NCBI GenBank assembly: GCA_033439795.1
Contig: JAUTDP010000001.1
Location: 434,001 to 498,000 of the forward strand
Source: Sordaria brevicollis
Taxonomy: Eukaryota > Ascomycota > Sordariomycetes > Sordariales > Sordariaceae
DNA length: 64,000 nt
Direction: 5' to 3'
Part shown: positions 10,714 to 22,343 of the stretch, one piece after another
How positions within the stretch are numbered: the first letter of the stretch is position 1
How the letters are laid out: each line of letters opens with the position of its first letter
Notes under the pieces: model-generated
What the model was told of the DNA's origin: nothing
The model's database searches: none
Seen by the model: the letters and a program-made list of their open reading frames with translations, nothing else
Program-made: the position numbers and the translations under genes

Positions 10714-12762
10714 TCACCCACCCCCACAGCAAAAAGAGGCCAAAAGACCGATGACGAAAAGCCAAACCAGTACCCCAAAAATGACCTCCAAAAGCCATTC
10801 GACAAATTCCACGACAGCCCAAAACGCATCAACGACATTCCCAGCTGCCACCGTAACCCATTCAACGACATGTCCAGCCGCCACCGTAACCCACCCAACG
10901 ACATTCCCACTCGCCTTCGCAACCCACTCAGTTACCGCCTCATCAAGACCAAAGTGTACAACACTCCACACCACACCCGCCAACACCGTCGCCTGAACCA
11001 GCAGAATCACAAAAACCAGCACCCCCGTCGCAAGCATCGACATCCCCCTTTGTCCCCTCTTAACCTCCGACTCCCCCTCTTGTCTACAAGGAGCCAACCG
11101 AGCAACCCTAGCAAGTTCATCCTCCATCTCCCTCCTTATCCCCCATTCCACATCCCTCGCCTGACACCTCGTCATCATACCCTCGTACTGACCCCCACCC
11201 GATCCACTTCCACTTCCTCCTTGTCCTCCCCGCAGAAACCTCGCCGTTGACGAAGACCGATCAAACCAACCAGTCCGTGAACGAAGGATCGCTACCCCCC
11301 TAGAGAACTCACGAGCGCGAGCGCGTGCCTCTGGAGAGGAAGTGCCGAAGAAGACAAAGTCGGGTCGGAGGGGTAGAGATAGTTGGGAGTACCAGGTATG
11401 TTTTGGTCTCCTTCGTTGGAGGGTGGTGATTCGGTCGGTTAAGCGGGCGCGGATGCGGAGGTTGGCGATTTCGGTTGTGATGGAGGTGGGAAGGGTGGGG
11501 TTGGTAGGGCGGGATGTTGAAGATGGGAGGGTTCCGTAGCCTGTCAAAATCGGTGAAGTCGTTGCTTGTCCGTGCGGTTTTGCTCGGGGTTCGGCTTGTT
11601 GTTGGTGCCCGGATGTGATTGCTTGGGGCTGTGGATGGAGGAGAGATGTTCGCTCGTTGGTGGCTTGTCGCGTAGCCTGGGGCATTGGTGACCTGCTCGG
11701 GGGTACAGAAACAGCTGGGGATGCGGGATAGTAAGCTTGCTGTCGACTTTGTCCATATGAGTTGGACGCGGTGTACGAGTCTCGGCGAGAAGCGTTAAAG
11801 GCAGCAAGGTTCGCTTCGTGAAGATGGTTTCCTCTGGCGATGGCAAAGGACTGATGAAGAACTTGATCCCGAGATTGTTGGGAGCGTGTCCTGTATGACT
11901 CCCAATCGTCTCCCGCGACAATGGTCGTGTCCGAGTCCGAGTCGTGTGCCGTTTCCCGCTCCATGTCGTCGACTTGCGATACCCGAACAACCGGTACCTG
12001 CATTAGCTCAGGAACAACTGCAGGTTCCAGCTCGGGAGTCAAAGGAGGCGTAACCGTCTGCCTCACAGGCCCCTCAGCTTCTACATCTGCTTCCACTTCC
12101 ACTTCGGCTTTCGGTTGCGATAGCCCAGACCTTGACGGCCCAGCAACAACCTCATCATCTCCAAACCCAACAAAGTCCACCAATCTCCGGTAAGACTCCG
12201 GCAAAAGCACAAACAGCTTCCCGCTTCTCCGCTCATAGTTCCTCAACAAAGAGAAACCCACCCGGTACTGCGTCTCGGTGTTCACCCACGAGTTCTTTCT
12301 CAGAACCGCACCGCCACCGGCAAGTTTCAGCACCACGTTCTTGTCTGGATCGTCGGGGTGAGCAGGTGATGGCTCAATGGGGAGGTAATGCGCCCTTTTG
12401 CGTCGCTCGTGGTTGTGCTTGTGTCGGGTTACAAGGTCTTTGCCGCCGAAGGAGGTAATCTGTGATGCCGCCATGGGTTAGTTGCAGCGGATGGAAAGCT
12501 TTTGGGGACAACGTCGGAGTGTGGGCCATACCATCAAGATGACGACCTCGTTATTCGGCAGCGGTTTTGGGGACAAGATGATGACTGGGTGGTCATGGCA
12601 AGAGTCTGGAAGTCCGCTTGGTGTGCTCAGCTCGGCGAGTTTGGGGAGCCACATGATTCGACCGCCCAGATCTGGCGGCGGTTTCGTGACTTTCGTCGGC
12701 GCGGCATGTCGGAGGGCCTGAGATCGTCGTTTTTTCTTTGCTGCACGGCGGGAGGGAGGCAT
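10714..12762 (-). CDS. Accessory family member B: shared N-terminal domain, long disordered linker, C-terminal membrane segments
   Basis: Exons 12762-12532 and 12459-10714 (72-bp phase-0 intron with CTAAC branch point) give 658 residues. The start is the ATG before a basic tract (PPSRRAAKKKRR). The family domain occupies residues 25-175: GGRIMWLP, DHPVIILS, conserved intron after residue 77, ITSFGGKDL, HPDDP, SWVN at 134-137 and PESYRRL at 164. A Ser/Pro/Gln-rich linker follows (about 180-400), then a basic region (QRRRPK). The C-terminus has two hydrophobic segments around an 11-residue repeat (GNVVGWVTVAA-like, three copies), suggesting membrane attachment. The last residues are Cys/Gly-rich (FCCGGG). 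It is tandem with, and on the same strand as, family member D. Function is unknown. Confidence 0.75.
10831..10929. repeat. 33-bp tandem repeat, three copies, inside a coding exon
   Basis: Units begin at 10831, 10864 and 10897, each with AACGACAT then a variable CCCA/CCAG core and a CCGTAACCCA-like end. The period is a multiple of three, so copy-number changes keep frame. The repeat encodes the three 11-residue amphipathic units between the two C-terminal hydrophobic segments of family member B. Confidence 0.85.
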
Positions 12763-13344
12763 TGTGGGCGAGGAACGGAATTGATATACTGAGTATAGTT
12801 TGCGATCGCAAGCCAGGAAGTTGTCAATGTGAAGAGAGAATGGAATTTGGCGACTTTCTTGATCCGATGGGGGAACAGACTGGACTCGGGCAGAACTGGA
12901 CAAACATATCACCACAGCAGATGGGCTTGTTGTTATGAAATCCATCCGTTTGTATTATGACACCTTTTTGCGTTTGGTTGGCTAACTGACTGAGAATTGG
13001 CGTGGGGAAAATGTGGCTTGGTGATAATGTGTGTCACCGTGGTGGCCCGTCGCAACGGCCCGGCCATTGAAACACATGCAAGCCGGGCTGCATATGAACC
13101 CGCGCCAGATCCAATGAGAAACATGGTCGTACAAGATGCTGGGGTTAGCGCCCGGCTCTGGGCCGATTGCAACGGCCGCGAGGCAGAATGGCCGGGGTTT
13201 TGGGCCACCGGGGTCCGGAGAAGAGGGAGAGGTAAGAAGTGAAAGCGAAATGCGACGTACCTTAGACTGGGCTTCAGAGACTTGGATTGCAGCAAACCCA
13301 AAGAGCCTTTAGGAACACGAATTGTCCTCGACAGAATTGCTGTT

Positions 13345-14815
13345 TCAGTCGGGATATTCATTATCGGATTCCTCAAGTGAACCATCAGGCTCTTCCGTCT
13401 GGTCCTCCTCGGCTGAACAGTCCGCCGCTGCGCCAGTGTTAGCCAAGGTTCGCAAGAAAGTATAAGCGAGGGCAGAAAAGAAAAAAAGATACTGGTAAGG
13501 TACTTACTCGGTAAAAGCTGTGAACTCAGCTTCTGGCCCCGGTTGGAACTGCATCCTCGCTTTCCAGAAAGCCTTCGGGGCAGCGCAGTGAGAGGGTCCG
13601 TGGGGGGGTTGAGGGGAGCAGGAAGGCCGGACGTCGCTTCAGGGCTGGCTGGAGTCGGTGGAGGCAACCCAGGGGATCGGGCAGAGTTTTCAAGCTCATT
13701 CTGAGTGATGAGACCAGTGAGCATAACAGTACTCGTTGTTGACAGTGGGGGCCGCCATGGTCCATCAAGTCTCCGATTTGGGACGCGCGAGTTCGATATG
13801 CCACGCGGTTGGCTGGTTCTCTCATCTGCCCGTGTGTTGGCTGCCTCCCTTCTTGGCTGGTTGCCCCTGAGGTTCGGCGGAGAATAACGAGCGGGAGTCG
13901 CCGTCTTGCCGCCCATCGAGTATCCCGTGGGACTGGGAGCGGCGTCGCTGCTGGCAGAGACGGCTGTGCGAGAGCCTCCTTGGACGGAATCCCCCTGGGT
14001 CTTGGTCTGAGGCGCCCCTGATGGCTTGTGATGGGTGTACATCACATCCACCGATTTGTCTTTTTGCACCTTCTCTGGTTCGGTGCGCGGCCGCCATGTC
14101 GGTAAGGCACGAAGTTTACCAAGTCTTCGCTCCTTTAGTTCTTGCTCCTCCTTTTCCCTGCGCTCCTCGTCAGCCACCAGTCGTCTTACTGTGGGCAAGA
14201 TCACTTTCCGATAGCGCATCAACTCGTCGTATGAGGTAGGCTCCAGGAACGGGGGATATGGCTTCTTCCACTTCTTCCAGTCTTTGAGCCACTGATAGGG
14301 GACCGAGTATACGTTATCGAGGTTGATGGAGGTAAGTTCAAAGACCAACAGATCTTCCTCCTCAGTGGCTCCGACGATGCGTAAGACGATGACACGCAAT
14401 TCGGGATTTTCGTGTTTATGCGGATGAACTGTCGCATACTTCCGCGCCTTTTGTGACGTCGGGTATCTCTTGTTAATGCCAGCTCCGTTGAAACTGGTAC
14501 CCTAACGATGAGCAGGTATGTTTAGCAGCGCGACTACAGCCAAATGAGGTTGAATGAAAAGGGCGTAGGTTCTGTGGTCGGGAATTTATATAAGATGTGG
14601 ATAGAGGAACAACTCACGATTAGAATGTCAACCATACCATCCTTCCCCACCTTCCTAGAGATGATGGCGACAGGGTGACCAAGAACCGTATCCTTTAAGT
14701 CAGGTGGAGGCATTGAATGCCGGCTTTCCTCTAGAGGTACCTTTGGCAAATACATGATTTTGCCTTTGACACGCTCCCCCTCGCCGCTTCTCCACCACGT
14801 GCTTGCTTGCATCAT
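13345..14815 (-). CDS. Accessory family member D: shared domain, Pro/Ser-rich linker, acidic tail
   Basis: Three exons, 14815-14618, 14501-13508 and 13427-13345, give 424 residues. Intron 1 (116 bp, GTGAGT donor, phase 0) sits exactly where the other family members have theirs. Intron 2 (80 bp, GTAAGT donor, CTAAC branch, CGCAG acceptor) leads to a 27-residue acidic end (EEDQTEEPDG). The family domain covers residues 15-165: KGKIMYLP, GHPVAIIS at 46, GTSFNG at 67, SIN at 124-126, VPYQWL and SYDEL at 156. A Glu/Arg coiled-coil-like stretch (DEERREKEEQELKERR) follows, then a Ser/Pro/Arg-rich disordered region. Without intron 2 the frame would read on to 12933 through non-coding-looking sequence, so the spliced end is preferred. 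Function is unknown. Confidence 0.7.
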
Positions 14816-15465
14816 TTTTCCTGGGCTCACACACTAACGAGGCAATAACAAGTAGTAATGAGTGATGCGAATGGCACTCGTTTTCATTACGACTCTGGGT
14901 AGTTTCCAGGGGTTGAGCGCGTTCCCAGGTGAAGAGCGTGGGTTGTATAGGCTTTGATCTTGTCAGCGATGAGCGAAGATGGGATATTTGGGATTTGAGA
15001 ACACCACCGCTATCAGACCGGTTAAGGATAAGTTAGCTATCGACAACTGAAAATCAGACGTCGACAACTGGATGTTGAACCTAGACAACAGCGCTTTGGG
15101 CATGGACAACCAAAATTGACCTACACTGATGTCGCAAGAAGATGAATGTTGCGCGCGCTTCAGTATTATTGCGAATCTGTTGTCGCTTACGGTCCCTAGA
15201 GCTGAAGACAACCGGGATACTGCCGAGTAAGAGGAGAGCACGCTGTCGCTGTTGGGCGGTGTAATGCACGATGGGTCGCGTAATGTGCCGAGTACCGTTG
15301 GCTTGTCAATGCCGGAGCTTGAAGAGACACGGAGTTGTGGATAACTGGGCTGTTAATGAAGAGAAGGAGCACGCGCTATCTGCAGCGATGAGTGAAAGAT
15401 GAGCAGGGAAATGGGGGAGATATCGTTGGACTGGTGATTGAAAATACTGTAGCAGATACGGAATC

Positions 15466-15888
15466 TTAGGTAGACTGGGGAATGTCAAACCGAAAGACTT
15501 CGACCCTCACCACACTATCAACAGTGAATGGAAAGGACGGGATGCGTGTTTTCCTGGATTCCAGGACCAAACTCGAGAGATCGGGAGGACTGTATGTAAC
15601 ATTCGACTCCTGCGAGCTGGAAGTTCGGTAGCTGCCTGCACCTCGCAGCAACATGAAGATAATGCACCCCCTTTCCCCAAACAGTTTCTGGACAGAGTCG
15701 AAGCCGAAAAGAAGCCATGACGGTAACTCGCAGCAACAAAAAGTGCGATGTCTATCTGGCAAAGTAGTTAGCTTATCCTCAAGGGAAAGGTCGTCAAGAT
15801 AAACATCACGAAGGGTGAGCTTGGGTAGGTATCCGTCTGTCTGATGGCTCTGGAACCCCCAACACTGCTGGTCTTCAATCCTCAGCAT
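15466..15888 (-). CDS. Isolated 140-codon frame, possible gene remnant
   Basis: The frame starts with an ATG (MLRIEDQQCWGF) and has protein-like composition, with alternating hydrophobic and charged segments (LTLRDVYLDDLSLEDKL; ELPSWLLFGFDSVQKLFGERG). No domain is recognised; it has a loose feel of the C-terminal part of fungal F-box-type proteins, but no F-box is visible. No neighbouring exon could be linked. A second coding-like segment on the plus strand at 15928-16140 (acidic, Pro/Ala-rich) is also isolated. Confidence 0.22.
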   Translation of the reverse strand: MLRIEDQQCWGFQSHQTDGYLPKLTLRDVYLDDLSLEDKLTTLPDRHRTFCCCELPSWLLFGFDSVQKLFGERGCIIFMLLRGAGSYRTSSSQESNVTYSPPDLSSLVLESRKTRIPSFPFTVDSVVRVEVFRFDIPQST

Positions 15889-18800
15889 CCTGACGGATCT
15901 CAGTCTCGTAGGTAGGCCTCACAAAGGGGCAGCAAACCAGTCCACGCACCCAACTGCCCTGGCTCCACGGCCGCCTCTGCCGCCATCGGCGAGTCTCAAG
16001 CCAACACGGGTCAGGCCGACCCCGATGAACCTGTCTTCACCCTGGAGGGCCTGCCGCCCGCCGATAAGCCGCAGCCCAACACGACTGAGAAACCCGCCTC
16101 AGCCGCGAAAGACAAGTCAATGATGGCCACTGGTAGTCATCCCAAACGACAACATCGCCAAAATTGCTGTTGCGGCTCGCTTCCAGCTGTCACGGCGGCA
16201 GACAATCCCCAATTTCGATGCCTTTAAGAGGTCTGCACGCTTAGGCACTAAGTATGGTCACTTTAGTCAGCAGCATATCGGCGACATTGCATGACAGCGG
16301 AGGAAACTCCGTAACCAGAAATTTTTGATCTTGTATGGTAATTGGCGCGACGGGACATTCTATGGCGATGAACCGAGACGTGCAAACTTGACAGAGCATG
16401 AAGAAATCACTACATTCGGCGACGACGACAAAAGTTCTTGGGTCGCCCTCGTCCTCTCGTCGCCCACCAGTCCACAGAAACTGAATCGCCAATGGCTCTA
16501 CCTACTCGATCGCTCTTGCCAATCCGGAACTGGAAAACGCGAACCGAAGGGGGAATGAACTCGACTGCACTTTCCTCTATCGCTGTCGCTGTCGCTCGAA
16601 AAGAGGCAAGTTTACGCCCTTGGTTGCTTTCCAGTTGAAGGGCAACTGGGGCTGAGCGATGGCTTGCCCGACAACAACACGCCAACAACAACCGAACAGG
16701 AGGGTCCAAAAGATGCAGATCAACCATGGACAGGAACCGCGGTACTCAAAAATTGTCACGTTCTCGAGGCAAACCAATAAAACGAGGGCATTTCGAGATG
16801 GGATTGTACATCCCGGGGGTAGAGCTACAGATCGAAGCCTGGATGGAGTACGTCTGCGCACCCAAGCACCCAATCTCTCTGCTTCGACCCGAGCCATTGT
16901 CGCAGCCACACTCCCGCCTCGCGATGGATGCTGCTGTAGGTAGCGCGATGGACAGTCCACTACACTACCTCTAACAGAAGCTGGTAGGATTCCCACCCCG
17001 ATCTGTTATTTCTTTTTTCACGCCATCGCAAGTTGTAAGTGGCTCCGGCGACGCAGCGCAGCAACACCCGCTCCGTCCGATCCAACGGCAGAAGTCGAGA
17101 CGCAGTGCGCAATGCCTGGAAGCAACCACTACCGCTTTCCGGACGGTAGAGGTACCAGCTTGACGGGCTGCCAGAGAGTCTGACAGGTGTCTTTGCCAAC
17201 TCGTCGAAAGCACAAGGTACCCGACAGTTGGAGATCCGAATGTACCGTTACCAGTAGGTAGCGCTCTTGCTGGAAGAAGGCGCGTCACGAGGTGAGGGCG
17301 TTAACAGACACTCGTTCATGATGTGACAGGTACCTCGAGAGTATCTCCACCGATACATGTTGCGACGACGAGCATCCATCGTGAGATGGCACCATCCTAC
17401 CTCATCCTACCCCGTGACTGGAAAACAGACACTGTGTCGGCATTTTCCTGACGGTCTGCCAGAGCAAGGAGTGCTTAATGAGATAGCGACCCCCTCGACA
17501 ACTTCTTTTACCACTCCGCCCGGCACCGCTGCATACAGCCTTGCTTGCGCCGTGTCAGCTACCTCCCTACCAGCCCTTGGAGCGGCATTCCACGGATAGT
17601 TCTTCTTTCCCTCAACACCTCTTTAATTGTATTTCGCATCGATAAACTGTTGTGTTTAAGTTTCGCTGTGGACTGTTCAATTGGTGATGTGTTGTCTTTC
17701 GGGATGATAGGCAAGGTCGAGGCAGTTGGTCTTGCATGTCGTTGTTCGGCTGTATTATACTGTACCCATTGACAAGGTGTGGCAGTATCGGGCCAATAGG
17801 AACGTAGAATTGGAACGGAGAATGTGAAACGTGGAATTGGGATGGAAATGTTTGTCGTCGGCGACTTCCGCTTTTGTCGAGGGTGTTCTGCTGTAGGGGT
17901 AAAGGGGGATGCAAGTTAGTCCAACCAGGCGGTTACTTGACCTTGAGTTATCGGGCATTGGTGGGATCGACTCAATGGGTTTGTACTTGCTTGTATTTCT
18001 TTGAATGTTGGATCTTTTCGGTCGCTCTTTGAGATGAAACATGCATGGCACTGTTGGCACATGGAGAACAATTGGGGCAGATACCTCTACCCATCCAACC
18101 AAAAAAAAACTTTTTGTATAATATTTAACCCATCTTGAGTACAATACCTCTACATAGAGTTCAGAGGCTTAATAATGACAAGACGTGGTTTAGGCCATCC
18201 GTGACACTCGACAGCAGAAGGCGATAACGTTTGGTGCTATTTGACACAAGTACCGTATAATTTTGGGGCCATCCGGATTCCAGGCCAGTCCGGCAAGGCA
18301 GGGTGACGGGTTTCCCAGTTGTTGTTGGCTGCAAGCGTTAATCTTTAGACGCAGCATGAAATGGAAGTGCTATAACTCTGCGTTTCCCGGAACAACGTGG
18401 AGTCCGGACGGCCCAAAATTATACCGTACAGTCAAAAGGCCCGTCGAGCAAGCCTCTGTCTCTGGCCGCTATGGCACTGCTGAGCTCCGAAAGGTCGAGT
18501 CTCATAAGGAGTACCTTGTATGGTATGGACCATGATTGAAGATCCAAGAATGCCTGTAGCAAATGGTTTTCCCCCTCTTCGTACCAACCGAGGAATAGGC
18601 GAGCACATTATGCCAAACGGGTAAGTCCATACGGTGGGAAGAATTGTCTCGTGGGTGATTGTAGTCGTTACCAGGTCCGGGCGCCCGCGCAGGCAGCTAA
18701 TGCAGGGGGTAAGCTTTGTCGTGTATTGAGATCGGGACCAGAGAGACGGTTAGCTGGAGTTTTCCGGAAAGTATTGGGGAAATGAGAGCAAAACAAGGAA

Positions 18801-19958
18801 TACCAGAACTGACGAAAACCCATACTGGAAATCGATCCCGCTCGGCGGGAACTTTGTCCAACATCCATATCTCTTTCCCCTCTCGAGTATCTCCCGCCAT
18901 CCTCCATCCACTCATTGGCTCTATTGATATCGGAGTCCATAATCCAACAGCGTGGGCAACTATACCTACCAATCTGCCCGAACATTGCAAAAAGACAAAA
19001 GTAAAACAACAGCATGAGCGAGGGGGAACCGCTTTGGTGCCCTCCAGGGCGGTCAAGGCCGTCAAAACATGCCGCCGAATGCACAACTGCACGAATCATG
19101 ATCATGAAGTTTGTCGGTAAAACTCAGGGCCCAAAGAAGCAAGAGGCAGACAACTCCAAGCTTGTATCTCGTTCGCCTGTCTGCCAGGGGGGAATTCACT
19201 GGCGGAACTGCCGAGACGTGCAACATCAGCTGAAGACTTGAATGCCAGAACTGGCAGAAGAAGCTGCGATTGCATGAGATCACTGGACATGAGCAGCTGG
19301 GGATGCCAGGGGGATCAGTGAGTGTTGCTGTCAGTATCGTCGTGCCGGCTTCCACTTGAGAGATGGTCGTCCAGCTGTCAGCCGGTAGCCAAGACCAAAG
19401 CCGAGGTTTACAGGTCTTCTTCACGTTGATGATAATTTAGTGATTCGCGAACAAAATTACTGAAAGAAAAAGGAGACCCAAACGCGAACGATCCGACATG
19501 GTTGTAGCAGGCAGTCTTCGTGTAAACAAAAGTGGTGATGGAGTGATGGGAGGACGTTGGACGTTGAATTGAGCCGCTGAAGTCACGGCCTCTGAGTGTC
19601 GGACCAATCAGATGTAATATTGGCAGGGCGGGGCCACCCCGGCTTGGCGCCAGCTTTGGTTCCACTGCGAGTGGATCCGCGCGCGACCAGGACCGGGCCT
19701 CTGGACATTTTGCCGGCCGCGACCGCCAAAAATTTCTGAGTGGAGTGCAGACCTCAGCAATTGGGAAGTTTCGAATGGAGGGACCTGCACTCCTGCAGAA
19801 CCTCGACATCCATCACAGCCTGCAGCATCCCCAATCCGCGATAAACATTTCTGTACCAGCTTCATCGGCCACCAAGCCCAACATCACGACCACGATTCAA
19901 TTTGCTTGCAAACCAGAAACCACATCTAATTGAACGACACACACACACAACCACAACC
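15889..19958. other. Gene-poor interval
   Basis: No gene with convincing codon bias or domain is found over about 4 kb. The interval holds a TA-flanked MITE (18253-18426), TACCTCTA octamers at 17147-17154 (reverse), 18082-18089 and 18145-18152, and an orphan coding-like stretch at 15928-16140. Overlapping frames near 18,668-19,120 on both strands look incidental. The last 150 bases form the leader of the gene at 19,959. Confidence 0.45.
18253..18426. mobile_element. 174-bp MITE with about 28-bp TIRs and TA target-site duplication
   Basis: The left end (CCGTATAATTTTGGGG... from 18253) and the right end (ending ...CCCAAAATTATACCG at 18426) are inverted copies over about 28 bp, including TCCGGAYTCC, with a few mismatches and one indel. 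Each end is directly flanked by TA (18251-18252 and 18427-18428), as expected for Tc1/mariner-type insertion. There is no coding capacity. The family is not recognised. Confidence 0.7.
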
Positions 19959-20990
19959 ATGGGCATGTCAAAGCGCAAACAACCACCCACCAGCAAGGGC
20001 AAACCCGTCCGCCCCTCCAAGAAGCAAAAAGCCCAAGCACTGGCCGCCTACCACAGCAGTTCAGAGGAGGAATCCGACAACGAGCAGCAACATGAAGACC
20101 AGAGCGACGACGAGGAGGGCGGTGGTGTTCCCGCCCACCTCCTCGATTCCGACGACGAAGACCTAGACAACCTCGTTGCCGACGATGGCGCCTCAACAGA
20201 CGAAGAGCAAGACGCTTCCGATTCCGATTCAGAGACCGAGCAGCAACAATCAAAGAAGTCCAAGAAGCCCCAACAAACAAAACCCAAATTCATCGCCAAA
20301 GACGCCCCAGACTCAGACTCCGACTCCCTAAACGGCGGTGGCTCAGACCTCGGCTCAGACCTCGAGGACGAAGACGATGAATTCGACCTCGACAACTCCG
20401 ACGCCGAAGCCGGCGCCGGCGCTCGCAAATCCACAAAATCCAAGCGCAACGACCCCGAAGCCTTCGCCACTTCCATCACCAAGATGCTCTCCTCCAAGCT
20501 TCCCGCCTCTCGACGCGCCGACCCCATCGTCGCCCGCTCCGCCGAGTCCGCCGCGGCCGCCAAGTCGCTCGTCGACGCCGCGCTCGAGGCCAAAGCGCGC
20601 AAGCGCCTGCGGGAGCAGAAGCGCCTTGCTTTCGAAAAGGGTCGCGTGAGGGACGTGTTGGTTCCCAGCAAGACCAGGACGCTGAACATTGTGACTGGTG
20701 AGATCGAGGAGATTCCCGATGGTAAAGAGGGGGAGCAGACGACGGGCCAGATCCTGGAGACGGAGAGGAGGCTGAGGAAGACGGCGCAGAGGGGTGTGGT
20801 GAAGTTGTTTAATGCGGTTAGGGCGGCGCAGGTTAAGGCGATGGAGGCGGAGAGGCTGGCGAGGAAGGAGGGCATTGTGGGTGTGAAGCGCAGGGAGGAG
20901 AAGGTGGCGGAGATGAGCAGGAAGGGGTTCTTGGACTTGATTGCGAACGGTGGTGGGGGGTTGAAGAAGGGTGGTTTGGAGGAGGCTTAG
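19959..20990 (+). CDS. Rrp15-family rRNA-processing protein
   Basis: A single exon of 343 residues starts at ATGGGC in the Kozak-like context CACAACCATGG. Rrp15 proteins are nucleolar factors needed for maturation of pre-60S particles and 27S pre-rRNA processing (family knowledge). The N-terminal half is a long run of Asp/Glu/Ser tracts with interspersed Lys, typical of nucleolar proteins. The family core lies at about residues 165-300: EAFATSITKMLSSKLP, ADPIVARS, a Lys/Arg-rich helical region, then the diagnostic RKTAQRGVVKLFNAVRAAQ at 273-291. The C-terminus has a conserved-looking MSRKGFLDLI segment. The gene ends 688 bp from the convergent ferredoxin gene. Identification is strong because order and spacing of motifs match the family. 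Confidence 0.92.
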   Translation: MGMSKRKQPPTSKGKPVRPSKKQKAQALAAYHSSSEEESDNEQQHEDQSDDEEGGGVPAHLLDSDDEDLDNLVADDGASTDEEQDASDSDSETEQQQSKKSKKPQQTKPKFIAKDAPDSDSDSLNGGGSDLGSDLEDEDDEFDLDNSDAEAGAGARKSTKSKRNDPEAFATSITKMLSSKLPASRRADPIVARSAESAAAAKSLVDAALEAKARKRLREQKRLAFEKGRVRDVLVPSKTRTLNIVTGEIEEIPDGKEGEQTTGQILETERRLRKTAQRGVVKLFNAVRAAQVKAMEAERLARKEGIVGVKRREEKVAEMSRKGFLDLIANGGGGLKKGGLEEA

Positions 20991-21678
20991 TCGCCCGAGG
21001 GGTGAGATATGGAGGGGAAGATGAAGATGGTGGGAGTGGTGATGTTTCTTTCTTGTTTTGTTTGCATATTGTCAGGTCTGGCCTATTTCCTTTATATACA
21101 ATCCCATGCTCGAATCGAGGGCAACTAGTTGAACATGTACAAGTTCCCACGGATTCGTGAAGGTGCAAATGTCCTCGAGATCCATATCCATCCTGGTAAC
21201 AGAGCGCCTCGAGGCAACAGAACCTCGAAAGCATCCTTCCAGCCTCGTAGTAGACGTGCACACACTTGTAACAACACCAGCCAGCCTTGTACTTCCGTAG
21301 TGACCTCTTCATCTAAGTCAACAGTCAACACATCGCTGGACGCCGCCCCCTGAGCAACCAGAACCAAGTGACTCAACAGCATCCTGCCGCGAATTGGGAA
21401 CCTTTCCTACCGACATCGGGACCAAACACACAACGAATACCATTCCATAGGCCTTCGTTCATGTCCCCAACCGTGAATACCAGCTCTCAACGCCAACGCA
21501 AAGATGACCATGCCAAACTGGAACAAGTCGCGAGTTGCGCCAAATGCAATCCATCCATTCTCTTCGCTTTTCCTCATAGATCATCTTACATCCTTCTCAT
21601 ATACCCCCTATGCCCCGCTCTTATCAACCCTCAGCATTACCCCCCCCCTCTCCCACTTGTGTTCCCTCCTCCACAGGC
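20991..21678. other. Convergent intergenic region between Rrp15 and ferredoxin genes
   Basis: This probably contains the 3' UTRs of both flanking genes. No gene or RNA is seen. The plus strand from 21,540 to 21,680 is pyrimidine-rich. Confidence 0.4.
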
Positions 21679-22343
21679 CTAAGACTTAAAATCACTAGCC
21701 TGCAAATTCCTCGTCATACTCGGCAGTCTCACCACCAGTCCATCAAGCTCTTTAGTCATGTGCACCTGACACCCCAATCTACTCGTTTCCGTAAGTCCAA
21801 AAGCGAGATCCAACATGTCGTTCTCGTCATCGTCCGGCTCCGGGATCTTGTCGTACATCTCCTGGTCCGTGACGATCACGTGGCAGGTCGAGCAGGCGCA
21901 GGAACCGCCGCAGGCTCCCTCCATCTCGAGGTCGTGCGCTTGGGCGATGTCGAGGAGGTTGTCGCCGGCCGAGACGGCGATGCGGTGGGTGACGGAGTCT
22001 TTGTCTATGAATGTTACGTAGAGTCTGTTGCGAGCCCGGAGGGCGTGGGGGGTTAGTGATAGTTGGGAGAAAGGAGGGGGGAAGGGGATGGAGGGAAAGG
22101 GGAGAAGGTAAGAAAGGGAATGCGCTCAACTCACTCTTCACCAGGCTTGGGAGGGTCGACGTGGCCGTGCTTGAGAACGGAAGAGGTGGAAAGAGAACGG
22201 CGCGCAATTGTCTGAGAAGTCGACCACGCGGTAGGCAGACGCATCGGCTGCTGCTGCTGTGTTCGGAGAGGGGTGGAGGTGTAGCACCGGGCATGCTGTG
22301 CGAGCCTTGTGAGGCTCTGCCTGAGGACTCGCGGGGTCGACAT
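21679..22343 (-). CDS. Mitochondrial adrenodoxin-type [2Fe-2S] ferredoxin
   Basis: Exons 22343-22135 and 22024-21679 (110-bp intron, GTGAGT donor, CAACAG acceptor) give 184 residues. The product should deliver electrons to mitochondrial Fe-S cluster assembly and heme A synthesis, as yeast Yah1 does (family knowledge). Residues 1-60 form an Arg/Ser/Thr-rich, acid-free targeting presequence. The mature domain begins near ELYVTFIDKD (residue 70). Cluster ligands fit Cys108, Cys114, Cys117 (CGGSCACSTCH) and Cys155 (LGCQV), with the usual extra Cys112. The acidic partner-binding helix is present (PEPDDDENDMLDLA). The total length is normal. It is divergent from the Ugo1 gene across about 1.3 kb. 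The intron splits a Glu codon and restores the frame precisely, so the model is secure. Confidence 0.93.

Noticed and set aside
12933..13344. Continuation of the member D frame beyond 13345
   Set aside because: Strong GTAAGT and CTAAC...CAG signals remove the frame here, and the acidic 27-residue spliced end is more protein-like than the unspliced readthrough.
18668..19120. Overlapping frames of 130-145 codons on both strands
   Set aside because: Mutually overlapping frames with no domain or codon preference; likely incidental.
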